DNA from: Dyadobacter koreensis
GTDB taxonomy: Bacteria; Bacteroidota; Bacteroidia; Cytophagales; Spirosomataceae
Assembly: GCF_900108855.1 (NCBI RefSeq)
Contig: NZ_FNXY01000004.1
Coordinates: 1 to 64,000, forward strand
Length of the DNA: 64,000 bases
Reading direction: 5' to 3'
The notes under the pieces are model-generated. The model did not search any database, was not told where the DNA came from, and was given only the letters and a program-made list of their open reading frames with translations. Made by a program: the position numbers and the translations under genes. Shown here in pieces: positions 48,195 to 58,349 of this stretch. The stretch's first letter is position 1; every line of letters starts with the position of its first letter.

Positions 48195-48718
48195 AAGTTC
48201 TGTGTTTTCGTTGTGAATGATCCTGTTTAATACTTTGGATACTGTTACAAAAATAGTACCAGTAGGGCACCGCATGTAAGAATAATCAGTATCGGATCAA
48301 AAATTCGACAAGTATTTCCCCTTATGCACGTTGCGGTTGGTCTTCACAGGGCTTTTACGTGGATTTTCTACAAAACCAGCTTTGGAGCACACGCATTTAA
48401 TTCAGATGGCAACGTCGGTCAGCCGTTTATACGATCCGTTCTCACCAGATGTTCATTACATCCCACGAAAACGATGCCCGAATGCCAACCCTCATGTCAC
48501 CTCAAAAACATAGCAGAGATATGATATGATGCAATGGGTGTTATAATGGTATATTTATATTTAATCGATAATTTTTCACTTCGTTTAACGCTCAGATAAT
48601 ATTTTAATTCAATTTTAATTTGGATTTAATACCGTACTAACGAACGACAGCGGTATTTGTAATCAAGTTTACGAAGGACCCAAAATTCACTCCTTGTCTT
48701 GATAACGTGTTGCATCCA
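48195..48718. other. 524-bp spacer between the small membrane gene and the RND operon
   Basis: Two overlapping ~60-codon frames at 48324-48524 have low-complexity, non-homologous translations and look like chance. No repeat or clear promoter was found. Confidence 0.5.
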
Positions 48719-49138
48719 ATGAAAAAGTTATTTAAAATTCTTTTACCAGTATGTATACTGCTTTTTGGCGGATACATTCGCCTCGCCGGGCACGCTTTGG
48801 GGGGCTCTTTCGAAGACTCTGCCCATAAAGATTTGGTGCCAGTTAATTTGTTTCCTTTCACCTGTGACTGCCAGGAGCTGGTTGTGAAGTCTGTTTTATC
48901 GGATGTAGAAAGACAAAATGGGCTGAACCATGCGGCAAAAGTTGAAGAAAAGGAAGATGAATTGCAATCTTTCAAAAAGCAACTTGATTTTAATAATAAT
49001 CTGAGTGTAGCCTTTTTTAATAAGACCACCAGATATTTCTTCCACAATACGCAGCAATTATTATTTTCCTATAATAATATATCCTATATACCAGTTTACA
49101 GTGCTCTGTTTCTCAAACTGGGCGTACTCAGAATTTGA
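48719..49138 (+). CDS. Unknown secreted protein preceding the RND efflux genes
   Basis: A 139-aa protein; the ATG at 48719 (MKKLFKILLPVCILLFGGY) gives a proper signal peptide, whereas the TTG at 48707 adds four residues. The mature part has a CDCQELVV motif, an acidic-basic helix (VEEKEDELQSFKKQLDF) and a hydrophobic C-terminus IPVYSALFLKLGVLRI. It lies 156 bp before the RND adaptor gene and may be co-transcribed. No family recognised. Confidence 0.55.
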   Translation: MKKLFKILLPVCILLFGGYIRLAGHALGGSFEDSAHKDLVPVNLFPFTCDCQELVVKSVLSDVERQNGLNHAAKVEEKEDELQSFKKQLDFNNNLSVAFFNKTTRYFFHNTQQLLFSYNNISYIPVYSALFLKLGVLRI

Positions 49139-49294
49139 TATCATACGGCAGGTAATAGCTGTCTTCATGTTTTCCTATTTCCATTTCGAAACTCTTGTAA
49201 TGTATTTGGGCGAACAACTCACCAGATGTGTCAAAAACACATCCACTCAATTTAGAATAATCAAAAAATCATATTGTATAACTATCAGATCGTC

Positions 49295-50377
49295 ATGAAG
49301 AGAATTCTCATGGTCATTAGCTTGTGTGCGTTGTTGCTACATACAGGCTGTGAATCAAAAAAAGAAGAAAAAGAAGAAGAAGTGGATTATCTTGTTACCA
49401 GTCCTTTGCAGAAAGATACGCTGGTTACTAAAGAGTATGTCGCTCAAATCCATGCTATCAGCCACATCGAGCTAAGGGCGCTGGAAAAAGGATATCTTCA
49501 GAATATATATGTTGATGAAGGACAGCTTGTAAAAAAGGGACAGCTGATGTTCAAGATCATGCCGATGATTTATGAAGCTGAAACCCAAAAGGCTCAGGCT
49601 GAGGCAAACTTTGCAGAGATAGAATATAAAAACACAAAGTCGCTTGCCGACAGCAACGTGGTATCGAAAAATGAACTTGCATTGGGTAAGGCTAAATTTG
49701 ATAAGGCAAAAGCTGAATTGGGTTTAGCGAAAGCGCACCTAGGTTTTACCGAAATCAGGGCTCCGTTCAACGGTATTATGGATCATTTTCAGGGACGACT
49801 TGGAAGTCTTGTGAACGAAGGGGATTTGCTTACAACGATTTCTGATAACAGCAAAATGTGGGTTTATTATAACGTACCGGAGGCTGAATACCTTGACTAC
49901 AAAACTCAGATTATAAAAGAAGGTGCGCTTAAAGTTGAGCTTCTTATGGCTAATAATAAATTGTTCGACTATCCCGGCCTGGTTGAAACGATCGAAGCTG
50001 ACTTCAACAATGAAACGGGTAACATCGCATTCAGAGCTACCTTCCCAAATCCGAAGGGATTACTGAGACATGGTGAAACCGGCAATATTTTAGTGAAGCT
50101 GCCAATCAAAAATGCGATTATCATTCCTCAGAAAGCCACTTTTGAAGTTTTGGAAAAGAAATATGTCTATGTTTTGGATAAAGATAATGTGATTAAGTCG
50201 CGTGAAATAACGATCGAAGCGGAATTGCCACACATTTTTGTCGTAAAGTCTGGTCTTAAAACGACTGACAAAATTCTTCTTGAAGGCTTACGTCAGGTAA
50301 AAGAGAATGAGAAAATTCATTCCAAATTCGTAAAGCCTGATTCTGTTATTTCTCATTTAAATCTTTATGCCGAATAA
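49295..50377 (+). CDS. RND efflux periplasmic adaptor lipoprotein
   Basis: A 360-aa membrane fusion protein; the ATG at 49295 is preferred over TTG 49274. The signal ends in lipobox LHTGC (Cys about residue 18), followed by a Lys/Glu-rich linker (ESKKEEKEEEVDYL). Lipoyl and hairpin parts follow: HIELRALEKGYLQNIYVDEGQLVKKG, then EAETQKAQAEANFAEIEYKNTKSLAD. The barrel has FTEIRAPFNGIMDHFQGRLG and the C-terminal domain NAIIIPQKATFEVLEKKYVYVL. It bridges the pump and the outer channel. It is 24 bp upstream of the RND pump gene. Confidence 0.93.
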   Translation: MKRILMVISLCALLLHTGCESKKEEKEEEVDYLVTSPLQKDTLVTKEYVAQIHAISHIELRALEKGYLQNIYVDEGQLVKKGQLMFKIMPMIYEAETQKAQAEANFAEIEYKNTKSLADSNVVSKNELALGKAKFDKAKAELGLAKAHLGFTEIRAPFNGIMDHFQGRLGSLVNEGDLLTTISDNSKMWVYYNVPEAEYLDYKTQIIKEGALKVELLMANNKLFDYPGLVETIEADFNNETGNIAFRATFPNPKGLLRHGETGNILVKLPIKNAIIIPQKATFEVLEKKYVYVLDKDNVIKSREITIEAELPHIFVVKSGLKTTDKILLEGLRQVKENEKIHSKFVKPDSVISHLNLYAE

Positions 50378-50401
50378 TCAGGTATTTAAAAAGAAAAAGA
50401 C

Positions 50402-53400
50402 ATGTTCAATCAATTCATAAGAAGACCTGTTTTCGCTATTGTGATTTCGATCATGATCGTGTTCATAGGCATCCTGGCGATTGAGAAATTACCGATTTCT
50501 CAGTTCCCGGACATTGCCCCAACCACGGTTAACATTTTTATTGCTTATCCTGGTGCGAGTGCTGATGTTTTAGTTAAATCCACGCTGATTACCCTTGAAC
50601 AAGCGATTAACGGTGTTCAGGATATGCGTTATATTGCTACGGATGCAACCAGTGCCGGTGAAGCGACGCTGCGTATCATCTTCGAGCCCGGGACCGACCC
50701 GAATGACGCTGTTATTCGGGTAAAGACCAGGGTTGACCAGGTTATGCCGCTTTTGCCTGAACTGGTTCAAAGAGAAGGGGTTGTTATCACACCCGTTCAG
50801 CCTAGTATGTTGATGTACGTTAACCTTTATTCTAAGGAGAAAAGCATCGACGAGAAATTCCTGTTCAACTACGCCACCGTCAAAATGATCCCTGAAATTC
50901 AGCGGACAAAAGGTATCGCAAGAGCGCAGATCTTAGGTAGCAGAAGGTACGCAATGCGTCTTTGGTTAAACCCGGAACGTATGCGTGCGTATAATGTTTC
51001 AACTGAAGAGGTGATGAAGGCGGTGGGTGAGCAAAGCATTGTTGGTCGTCCCGGCCGTATCGGGCAAAGTTCCGGTATCGCAGCACAGTCTCTGGAATAC
51101 GTACTTACTTACAAAGGCCGGTATGACAAACCTGAGGAGTACGAGGGAATTATTATTCGTGCCAACGCGCAAGGGGAAAGTATACATTTAAGAGATATCG
51201 CCAAAGTTGAGTTGGGCAGCGAGTTCTTCGATATTTATTCCAACCTTGATGGTCACCCTTCTGCCGCGATCGTTTTGAGACAAAATTATGGCAGCAACGC
51301 GAGCGATGTAATTGAGGAGGTAAAAAAGAAGCTTGACGTAATGAAAGAATCCTTCCCGCCGGGGGTGGATTACAAGATCAGCTATGACGTTTCGCAGTTC
51401 CTGGATGCGTCTATTGAGCAGGTTATCGATACATTGCGTGATGCATTTATCCTGGTAGCTCTCGTTGTATTTGTGTTTCTTGGCGACTGGCGTTCAACTT
51501 TAATCCCGATCCTTGCGGTTCCGGTGTCCTTGATTGGAGCGTTCTTCGTAATTCAGGGTTTTGGGCTTTCCATCAACCTGATCACACTCTTCGCCCTTGT
51601 ACTGGCAATTGGTATTGTGGTCGATGATGCGATTGTCGTCGTCGAGGCCGTCCATGCCAAGTTCGAAGAAGAGCCCGGCATATCACCCTTTAATGCGGTG
51701 AAAAAAGTACTGTCTGAAATTAGCGGGGCGATCATTGCAATTACAGCTGTAATGGTATCCGTTTTTCTTCCGATTTCATTTATGTCGGGCCCGGTGGGTA
51801 CGTTCTACCGTCAGTTTTCTATCACGATGGCTAGTTCAATTGTAATTTCTGCCTTAATCGCCTTGACGCTAACGCCTGTACTTTGTGCGATGTTGCTTCA
51901 AAATCATCACGGGCATGAAAGAAAGAAAAATGTACTTACAAAAGCACTTGATAGTTTCAACCGCGTATTTGATAAACTGACGGGTAGATATGTGGCTTTG
52001 CTTAAAAAAATCGTAAGCAGAAGAGTCGTTACATGGGGCGTATTGCTAGCCTTCTGTGCAGGAATTGTATACGTAAACAAGATTCTTCCGGCGGGCTTTA
52101 TTCCAAATGAGGATCAGAGTACAATTTATGCGATCATTCAAACACCTCCCGGCTCAACACTGGAAAAGACTAATGAAGTGTCAAGACGTCTTCAGAAGAT
52201 TTGCGAAGAGGTGGGTGGAATTGAATCAGTATCTTCTCTTGCAGGGTATGAGATCATGACGGAAGGTCGGGGTTCCAATGCGGGTACTTGTCTTATCAAC
52301 CTGAAACCTTGGCATGACCGGGATAAGAATGTGAAAGAGATCATGGAAGAACTGGAAGCGAAAACAAGAGGACTTGGCGCGGTCGTGGAATTCTTCGAGC
52401 CACCAGCGATTCCTGGTTTCGGTACTTCCGGCGGTTTCTCGATGCGTCTGCTTGATAAAAACTCGGACACTGATTACAGCGAATTTGATAAAATAAACAA
52501 AAAGTTTATGGAGGATCTGGCCAAACGTCCGGAGCTGACAGGGTTGTTTACTTTCTTCGCTGCAAATTATCCGCAGTATGAGTTAAAGATCGATAATCAG
52601 CTTGCGATGCAAAAAGGTGTATCAATCGGAAAAGCGATGGATAACCTGAACATCATGATAGGCAGTACGTACGAACAAGGTTTCACCAGGTTCAATCAGT
52701 TCTTCAAAGTTTACGTACAGTCAGATCCGAGTTTTAGAAGACTTCCATCTGATATTTTGAAACTTTTTGTTAAAAATGACGCAGGAGAAATGGTGCCTTA
52801 CTCGTCATTCATGACACTTAAAAAAGGTCAGGGGCCTAATGAGATTACCCGTTTCAATTTGTATAATTCTGCGGCAATTCAAGGTCTTCCGGCAAAAGGA
52901 TATACTACTGCCGATGCGATCCAGGCAATTCGGGAAGTGTCTGCGAAAACTCTGCCAAAAGGATATGACATCGCATTTGAGGGGCTTTCTTATGATGAGT
53001 CGATTCGTGGTAATGAATCTCTTGTCGTGTTCGTAATCGTGCTGGCCTTCGTATACTTTGTGCTGGCAGCGCAGTATGAAAGTTTCATCATTCCATTTGC
53101 GGTAGTGTTATCATTGCCTGTGGGTGTATTTGGTTCGTTCCTGTTACTAAAAATGATGGGATTGGAAAACAACATCTACGCACAAATTGGTCTGATCATG
53201 CTCGTCGGGTTATTGGGTAAAAACGCTGTACTGATTGTCGAGTTTGCTGTACAGAAACGGTCGCAGGGGGAAACAATCCTGAACGCAGCCATTGAAGGAG
53301 CGAAAGTGCGTTTCCGCCCGATCCTGATGACATCTTTCGCCTTTGTTGCAGGTTTGATTCCGCTGATCAGTGCTACCGGTGCAGGAGCAATCGGAAACCG

Positions 53401-53608
53401 GACCATCGGAGCTTCTGCAATGGGTGGTATGTTATTCGGAACAATTTTCGGCGTAATCATCATTCCTGGACTGTATTTTATATTTGGCAGTCTGGCCGAT
53501 GGTAGAAAAATGATCAAGGACGAAGAAGACGGCTCGTTGTCTGAACAATTTGTCCATGCAATCGACGCTTTCCCTCAAACTAATGAACCTCATAATGATG
53601 CGCAATAA
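50402..53608 (+). CDS. HAE1-type RND multidrug efflux pump (AcrB-like)
   Basis: A 1,068-aa inner-membrane proton antiporter. It opens MFNQFIRRPVFAIVISIMIV (TM1) and has twelve expected spans and two large periplasmic loops. Proton-relay aspartates are Asp408-Asp409 in GIVVDDAIVVVEAV. RND blocks are PTTVNIFIAYPGASADVL, FLGDWRSTLIPILAVPVSLIG, and in the second half LAAQYESFIIPFAVVLSLPVG, GLLGKNAVLIVEFA and RFRPILMTSFAFVAGLIPL. It exports drugs, bile-like or lipid compounds with the adjacent adaptor and channel. It overlaps the downstream channel gene by about 11 bp. Confidence 0.96.
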   Translation: MFNQFIRRPVFAIVISIMIVFIGILAIEKLPISQFPDIAPTTVNIFIAYPGASADVLVKSTLITLEQAINGVQDMRYIATDATSAGEATLRIIFEPGTDPNDAVIRVKTRVDQVMPLLPELVQREGVVITPVQPSMLMYVNLYSKEKSIDEKFLFNYATVKMIPEIQRTKGIARAQILGSRRYAMRLWLNPERMRAYNVSTEEVMKAVGEQSIVGRPGRIGQSSGIAAQSLEYVLTYKGRYDKPEEYEGIIIRANAQGESIHLRDIAKVELGSEFFDIYSNLDGHPSAAIVLRQNYGSNASDVIEEVKKKLDVMKESFPPGVDYKISYDVSQFLDASIEQVIDTLRDAFILVALVVFVFLGDWRSTLIPILAVPVSLIGAFFVIQGFGLSINLITLFALVLAIGIVVDDAIVVVEAVHAKFEEEPGISPFNAVKKVLSEISGAIIAITAVMVSVFLPISFMSGPVGTFYRQFSITMASSIVISALIALTLTPVLCAMLLQNHHGHERKKNVLTKALDSFNRVFDKLTGRYVALLKKIVSRRVVTWGVLLAFCAGIVYVNKILPAGFIPNEDQSTIYAIIQTPPGSTLEKTNEVSRRLQKICEEVGGIESVSSLAGYEIMTEGRGSNAGTCLINLKPWHDRDKNVKEIMEELEAKTRGLGAVVEFFEPPAIPGFGTSGGFSMRLLDKNSDTDYSEFDKINKKFMEDLAKRPELTGLFTFFAANYPQYELKIDNQLAMQKGVSIGKAMDNLNIMIGSTYEQGFTRFNQFFKVYVQSDPSFRRLPSDILKLFVKNDAGEMVPYSSFMTLKKGQGPNEITRFNLYNSAAIQGLPAKGYTTADAIQAIREVSAKTLPKGYDIAFEGLSYDESIRGNESLVVFVIVLAFVYFVLAAQYESFIIPFAVVLSLPVGVFGSFLLLKMMGLENNIYAQIGLIMLVGLLGKNAVLIVEFAVQKRSQGETILNAAIEGAKVRFRPILMTSFAFVAGLIPLISATGAGAIGNRTIGASAMGGMLFGTIFGVIIIPGLYFIFGSLADGRKMIKDEEDGSLSEQFVHAIDAFPQTNEPHNDAQ

Positions 53609-55031
53609 GAAAATAATAAACTGGGTCGGAATAACATTGATAGCGCTGACCTATACCGCATGCAGCGTTCCATCGTTGGTTCAGAAAACTGAGAATAAGG
53701 TTGTCCCTGTGAGCTATAAAGGCTCACAGGACTCCACCAATAGTGGAAAAGTAAGCTGGAAAGTATTTTTTACGGATACTGCCCTGAATGCCTTGATTGA
53801 TACAGCTTTGGTAAACAATCAGGAATTAAATATTACGATGCAGGAAATCGAGATTTCCAAAAATGAAGTGATGGCTAGAAAGGGGGAGTATCGGCCATTC
53901 GTGAGTCTGGGTGGTGCTGCCGGTGTTGAGAAAGCATCCCGGTATACACTTCCTGGTGCTACGGAAGAAATCACAGAGATCAAGCCCGGAAAGAAAACTC
54001 CGGATCCATTATCAGATTTCCGCTTTGGAGCTTCTGCGACTTGGGAAATCGATATATGGCATAAGTTGAGGAATGCAAAGAAGGCAGCGGTATCGAGGTA
54101 TCTGGCATCGGTTGAAGGTAAGAATTTCATGATGACCAATATCGTTTCCGAGATTGCCAACAATTATTATGAATTGTTAGCTCTTGATAGCCAGCTTGAA
54201 ATCCTTCAGAGAAATATTGAGATTCAGAGCAACGCTTTAAGAATCGTGAAGATGGAGAAGGAGGCAACAAAAGTTACGGAGCTTGCAGTTCGCAGGTTTC
54301 AGGCACAGGTGCTTAACACTCAGAATCTGCAATATGATATCAAACAACGGATTGTTGAAGCAGAAAACAGAATTAATTTCCTGGTAGGACGTTATCCGCA
54401 GCCAGTTGCAAGAACACATCAGAACTTTGAAACGCTGTTACCGGCAATAGTCCAGTCAGGCATTCCGTCGCAGTTGTTAGAAAACCGCCCTGACGTTAGG
54501 CAGGCGGAAAACGAGCTTGCAGCAGCGAAACTTGATGTGCAGGTTGCAAAGGCAAACTTTTATCCACGGTTGGGCCTTACGGCTATGCTGGGTATACAAT
54601 CTTTTAGTCCGATTTATCTGGCGAAAGCTCCTAAATCAATTATCTCCTCGATTGCGGGAGATCTTGCCGGACCTCTGGTTAATAAAAATGCGATAAAGGC
54701 GACCTATTACAGCGCGAATGCTAAACAGATACAAGCTGTTTATGATTATCAGCGGACAGTATTAAATGCTTATATCGAGGTTACGAATCAGTTGTCAAGA
54801 ATCGATAATCTGGAAAAAAGTTATGATTTGAAAAAGAGCGAAGTGGAAGCGCTTACTGAATCAATCAACATTTCGAACCGCCTTTTTGCATCAGCAAGAG
54901 CGGATTACATGGAAGTATTGCTGACCCAGCGTGACGCGCTCGAATCAAGATTTGATCTTGTTGAAACAAAAATGAATCAGATGAATGCAATGGTTGATAT
55001 CTACCGCGCGCTTGGCGGTGGTTGGAAATAA
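53598..55031 (+). CDS. NodT/OprM-type outer-membrane efflux lipoprotein
   Basis: A 477-aa channel. ATG at 53598 gives MRNKKIINWVGITLIALTYTAC with a lipobox YTAC; in-frame ATGs at 53595 and 53583 and the TTG at 53550 are less likely. NodT landmarks are WKVFFTDTALNALIDTALVNNQELNI, RFGASATWEIDIWHKL, NNYYELLALDSQL, GIPSQLLENRPDVRQAENEL and NFYPRLGLTAMLGIQSF. It completes the RND tripartite pump. The start codon lies inside the pump gene, indicating translational coupling. A strong terminator follows. Confidence 0.93.
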   Translation: MRNKKIINWVGITLIALTYTACSVPSLVQKTENKVVPVSYKGSQDSTNSGKVSWKVFFTDTALNALIDTALVNNQELNITMQEIEISKNEVMARKGEYRPFVSLGGAAGVEKASRYTLPGATEEITEIKPGKKTPDPLSDFRFGASATWEIDIWHKLRNAKKAAVSRYLASVEGKNFMMTNIVSEIANNYYELLALDSQLEILQRNIEIQSNALRIVKMEKEATKVTELAVRRFQAQVLNTQNLQYDIKQRIVEAENRINFLVGRYPQPVARTHQNFETLLPAIVQSGIPSQLLENRPDVRQAENELAAAKLDVQVAKANFYPRLGLTAMLGIQSFSPIYLAKAPKSIISSIAGDLAGPLVNKNAIKATYYSANAKQIQAVYDYQRTVLNAYIEVTNQLSRIDNLEKSYDLKKSEVEALTESINISNRLFASARADYMEVLLTQRDALESRFDLVETKMNQMNAMVDIYRALGGGWK

Positions 55032-55067
55032 AATTTGCTGATTCTGGCTGAACTACTTTGGCTAGTG

Positions 55068-55117
55068 AAATGAGTGACTGCAGGTGCTTTCGGGATTTGC
55101 GGTCACTCATTTTTTTG
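55068..55117 (+). terminator. Rho-independent terminator of the RND operon
   Basis: Stem AAATGAGTGAC (55068-55078) / GTCACTCATTT (55102-55112), loop of 23 nt, followed by a T-run. The rest of the spacer to the kinase start at 55363 (about 245 bp) contains only a short TTCCTGCCTG tandem duplication near 55170. Confidence 0.9.
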
Positions 55118-55362
55118 TCAAAAATTGAAAGTACAGCGCAGTCCGTTTTAGGTCAATAGAAAGCATTCCTGCCTGTTCCTGCCTGTTAATGATACAATGT
55201 CTTTCACCTGATAATCAATTCTGCTCTTGTTTACTGGGTTTGCCTATCAGTTTTTGGCGCTGACCTTTTTAAAACTGGGTTAATTTTATAATGTTTTGAA
55301 TTTCCGGCAGCGTATTCATGTTACAAAAAAATACACCAGATGAAATTTAAGCCAGCCATGTC

Positions 55363-57651
55363 ATGACCCGATATTGCTACATTTTTATATTACAATTAAT
55401 TTTTGTCTTTGCTGTCCAGGCAAGCGAATCCAGGCTCTTTCCTGATCCGACAAAAGCTTCTGCGGACAGCTTACTGATTGCTCTTCGCGGCAGCAAAGCG
55501 GATACCAATAAGGTAATGTTATTGCTTAAACTTGCAAATTACTACGTTTATAAACCCGGGGAACATAAGGCCGATATGGATAGCTCGGGAACCTGCCTGG
55601 CCACAGCATTATCTTTAAGTAACTCGCTTCATTTCAAAAAAGGTCAGATTATAAGCCTTCTTTTATGGGGTGTGGTATTTTCCGAAAGTCAGGGAATTGG
55701 CAGAGCTCAGAGAATTACCAGAAAAGCAGTTGCTTTGAGCGAGGCCAGCACAGAAACACTTATCACTGCAAAAGCTTGGTTCTATCTTGCCGAAGTTTAT
55801 CCGAATAGTAACGAGGCGACTCTTAACTATAAAATTTCCTGTTACCAAAGGGCAATGACGCTTTTTAACCAGGCCGGAGACAAGGAAGCCGGAACTGATA
55901 TGCTGGGAAGAATTGCCAATATTCACTATGTTCAAGGTCATTATCCCCAGGCGCTTCGTGAATTCCTTGGCGTTTTGGCACAATTCAAAGCGCTGAATGC
56001 GCCATTGTTTTATACCTACAATTTGCTGGCGGTAGTCAGTACGGGGATGGGAAATTATCATGAATCCATAAAATACGGTCATGCGGCAATTGAGGATGCG
56101 AAGGTTCGGAATGATACTACTGATCTTGGTTACTTCTATCTTGTTTTAGCAAGGGCATATTACGACTTGAATCAATGGGATGCCGGTCGGCAATATCTGG
56201 AAATGGCACTGCACCATTTCGAAAACCTTCACGAAACAATGATGGTTCTAAGCACCGGCAATGGTATCTGTAAAGGAATGATCAAGGTAGGAAAGGCGAA
56301 AGATGCATTAACATTTTATTCTAAACTGGTTAAAAAAAATCCACCTGGCAATAGTTTATTATCAAAAGTTGCCGTGATGCAGTCGTATGGAGATTGTTAC
56401 CTGGCACTTAAAAAATTTGACCTGGCAGAAAAAAATTATCTCGGTATGATTGCGCTGGAAGAACAATTGAAAAGGGATAATGTTGAGCTTGCAGGCAGTT
56501 ACAAGCAAATTGGGAATTATTATCTTATCGTAAGGGATTACGCTAAGGCAAAGTATTATCTTCAGAAAGCGCTAAAATTTAATGGCCGTTATGTTAACGT
56601 CCGATTGGCTTCACAACTGCATTCACTGCTGTTTAAAGTTGATTCTGCCCAGGGTAATTATCTAAACGCTATTGCGCATCATCAGCAGTTCAAACTTCTT
56701 AGTGATTCCATTTTCAATATCGCCAAAGCCAGTAAAATTGCATCCTTGAATATTCAGTATGACATCAAGGAAAAAGAGAAAAATATCGCATTGCTCAACC
56801 GGCAAAGTATAATTCAGAAGGCAACTATCCGGGAAAAAGAAATCCAGCGCAACGCGACAATTGGCGGCGCTATTATGCTTTTTCTATTTTCCATTTTGAT
56901 TTATAATCAATACCGCATCAAGAAACGAAGCAACGAACAGCTTACGGTTCAGCAATCGGAAATTTCTCACAAAAACAGCGCACTTTTGAAACTCATCGAA
57001 GAAAAGGAGTGGCTGCTGAAAGAAGTTCATCACCGTGTAAAAAATAATCTTCAAACGGTAATCAGCTTATTGGAGTTACAGACCGCATATCCGGAGCAAA
57101 ATTCGCTGACAGTTATTCGGAACAGCCAGCGGCGGGTTTTCGCAATGTCTCTTGTTCATCAAAAGCTTTATCAGTCGGACGACGTTCGGATTGTAAAAAT
57201 GAATCTTTATCTGAAAGAGCTGGTAGACTATCTGAAGGAGAGTCTTGGTGCAGGCAAAACTATTCGTTTTCGGCTAAATCTGGATCCGGTTGAACTTGAA
57301 GTAGCCACAGCGGTGCCGCTCGCCCTAATTCTGAATGAAGCTATTACTAATGCCTTGAAATATGCTTTTCCCACTTCGGATGAGGGAGAAATATCGATTT
57401 CGATGGGAATTACGGTTGCGGAACAGATATACCTGACGATCGCTGATAACGGGGTTGGGTTACCTGCCCATTTTAATATGCAAAATCATAACTCCCTCGG
57501 AATGAAGTTAATTGCAGGATTAAGTAACGATATAGATGCCGACTTGAAAATTGAGAATGATAATGGAACGAAGATAAGCCTGATATTCAGGCCGGAAGAA
57601 GATGACGATCAACCTCGGGAAACGCTCGAAGAGCAAATTCAAAAGAGCTAA
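55363..57651 (+). CDS. TPR-containing sensor histidine kinase (HisKA_2 type)
   Basis: A 762-aa sensor. Signal peptide (~1-20), then tandem TPR repeats in the periplasm (~50-470) with patterns such as LLGRIANIHYVQGHYPQAL, YFYLVLARAYYDLNQWDAG and YKQIGNYYLIVRDYAKAKYY. One membrane span lies at ~505-523, followed by a coiled linker. HisKA_2 has KEVHHRVKNNLQTVISLL (His556-His557, the second being the likely acceptor). HATPase has LNEAITNALKYAFP and IADNGVGLPAH. Such kinases usually pair with LytTR or NarL-type regulators. None is adjacent here, so the partner is unlinked. The peptide- or protein-sensing role of the TPRs is inferred. Confidence 0.9.
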   Translation: MTRYCYIFILQLIFVFAVQASESRLFPDPTKASADSLLIALRGSKADTNKVMLLLKLANYYVYKPGEHKADMDSSGTCLATALSLSNSLHFKKGQIISLLLWGVVFSESQGIGRAQRITRKAVALSEASTETLITAKAWFYLAEVYPNSNEATLNYKISCYQRAMTLFNQAGDKEAGTDMLGRIANIHYVQGHYPQALREFLGVLAQFKALNAPLFYTYNLLAVVSTGMGNYHESIKYGHAAIEDAKVRNDTTDLGYFYLVLARAYYDLNQWDAGRQYLEMALHHFENLHETMMVLSTGNGICKGMIKVGKAKDALTFYSKLVKKNPPGNSLLSKVAVMQSYGDCYLALKKFDLAEKNYLGMIALEEQLKRDNVELAGSYKQIGNYYLIVRDYAKAKYYLQKALKFNGRYVNVRLASQLHSLLFKVDSAQGNYLNAIAHHQQFKLLSDSIFNIAKASKIASLNIQYDIKEKEKNIALLNRQSIIQKATIREKEIQRNATIGGAIMLFLFSILIYNQYRIKKRSNEQLTVQQSEISHKNSALLKLIEEKEWLLKEVHHRVKNNLQTVISLLELQTAYPEQNSLTVIRNSQRRVFAMSLVHQKLYQSDDVRIVKMNLYLKELVDYLKESLGAGKTIRFRLNLDPVELEVATAVPLALILNEAITNALKYAFPTSDEGEISISMGITVAEQIYLTIADNGVGLPAHFNMQNHNSLGMKLIAGLSNDIDADLKIENDNGTKISLIFRPEEDDDQPRETLEEQIQKS

Positions 57652-57701
57652 GATTCGTTTGGTTCACGCGTGAAAGTCTGGCAAACAAATGAATATAAAA
57701 A

Positions 57702-57752
57702 ACCAGCGACATCCGGTTTCCTTTGTAAAACTCCGGACGCCGCTGATTTTTT
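57702..57752 (+). terminator. Terminator hairpin after the TPR kinase
   Basis: Arms CAGCG-N3-TCCGG (57704-57716) and CCGGA-N3-CGCTG (57733-57745), interrupted by a small internal loop, followed by ATTTTTTG. It lies between the convergent kinase and AhpD-like genes and could serve both. Confidence 0.75.
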
Positions 57753-57795
57753 GATTAGCAGATTTTAATAAAAAGCTTTTCTGAGCCGAAGGCTT

Positions 57796-58248
57796 TCACC
57801 CAAACTGGCCAACCCTGTATGTCCCGGGCGTTGTTGGAAAAGCCAGATTGAAACGGTTCCATGTATTGATCGTTGTAATAGCAAGTGTAAGATCAATCAA
57901 TTCTTCCTCGCCAAACTCGGCCATAGCTTCTTTGTAAACATCATCGCCGACCTCACATCTCGTCACCGCTTCTGCCCAGGCGAAAGCAGCTCTTTCGCGG
58001 GTTGTGTAATAAGGCGTCTCTTCCCAGGCACTGATACTGTAAATCCGCTGGATCGTCTCGCCCAATTCGAGAAGTTCTTTCGCGTGCATATCCAGACAAT
58101 AGGCACAGTTATTAATTTGCGATACCCGAAAATTGACAAGTTCTAGAAGTTGTTTCTCGATGGGCGACTTTTTTAGATACGCACCAATCCCAAATATTGT
58201 TTTTAATGCACTTTGTCCTTTTGCCTGAACATTAATTCTTGATTCCAT
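57796..58248 (-). CDS. AhpD-like carboxymuconolactone decarboxylase-family protein, copy A
   Basis: A 150-aa cytosolic protein with the AhpD-type redox motif CAYCLDMH (Cys48, Cys51, His55) in the helix following VNFRVSQINN. The family (alkylhydroperoxidase core / CMD) detoxifies peroxides or transfers reducing equivalents. It is 142/150 identical to the protein encoded at 61012-61464, and the DNA around both starts is also alike, so they are recent duplicates in inverted orientation about 3 kb apart. This copy stands downstream of an SDR gene on the same strand but has its own promoter-like region. Confidence 0.92.
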   Translation of the reverse strand: MESRINVQAKGQSALKTIFGIGAYLKKSPIEKQLLELVNFRVSQINNCAYCLDMHAKELLELGETIQRIYSISAWEETPYYTTRERAAFAWAEAVTRCEVGDDVYKEAMAEFGEEELIDLTLAITTINTWNRFNLAFPTTPGTYRVGQFG

Positions 58249-58310
58249 TTTATGAAAGTTTAGATATTAAAAACAATTGACAATCCGTTTTTCAATTCTG
58301 GACATTCTGT
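58249..58310 (-). promoter_or_regulatory. Upstream region of AhpD-like copy A, shared with copy B
   Basis: Read on the minus strand, the ~60 bp before the start contain TGTCCAGAATT, AAAAAC, GATTGTCA and TGTTTTTAA at spacings matching the region before copy B (60952-61011). The TTG of GATTGTCA could be a -33 element. Conservation outside the coding part shows the duplication included the promoter. Confidence 0.55.
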
Positions 58311-58349
58311 TAAAAAAATCTTTTTATTTTCCGAAGGATTCAATTTAAG

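Noticed and set aside
48324-48524. Overlapping 60-66-codon frames before the RND operon
   Set aside because: Two frames overlap with unrelated translations and no homology-like pattern.
55160-55185. TTCCTGCCTG tandem repeat as a regulatory element
   Set aside because: Only two copies of 10 bp with no symmetry or promoter relation; likely slippage.
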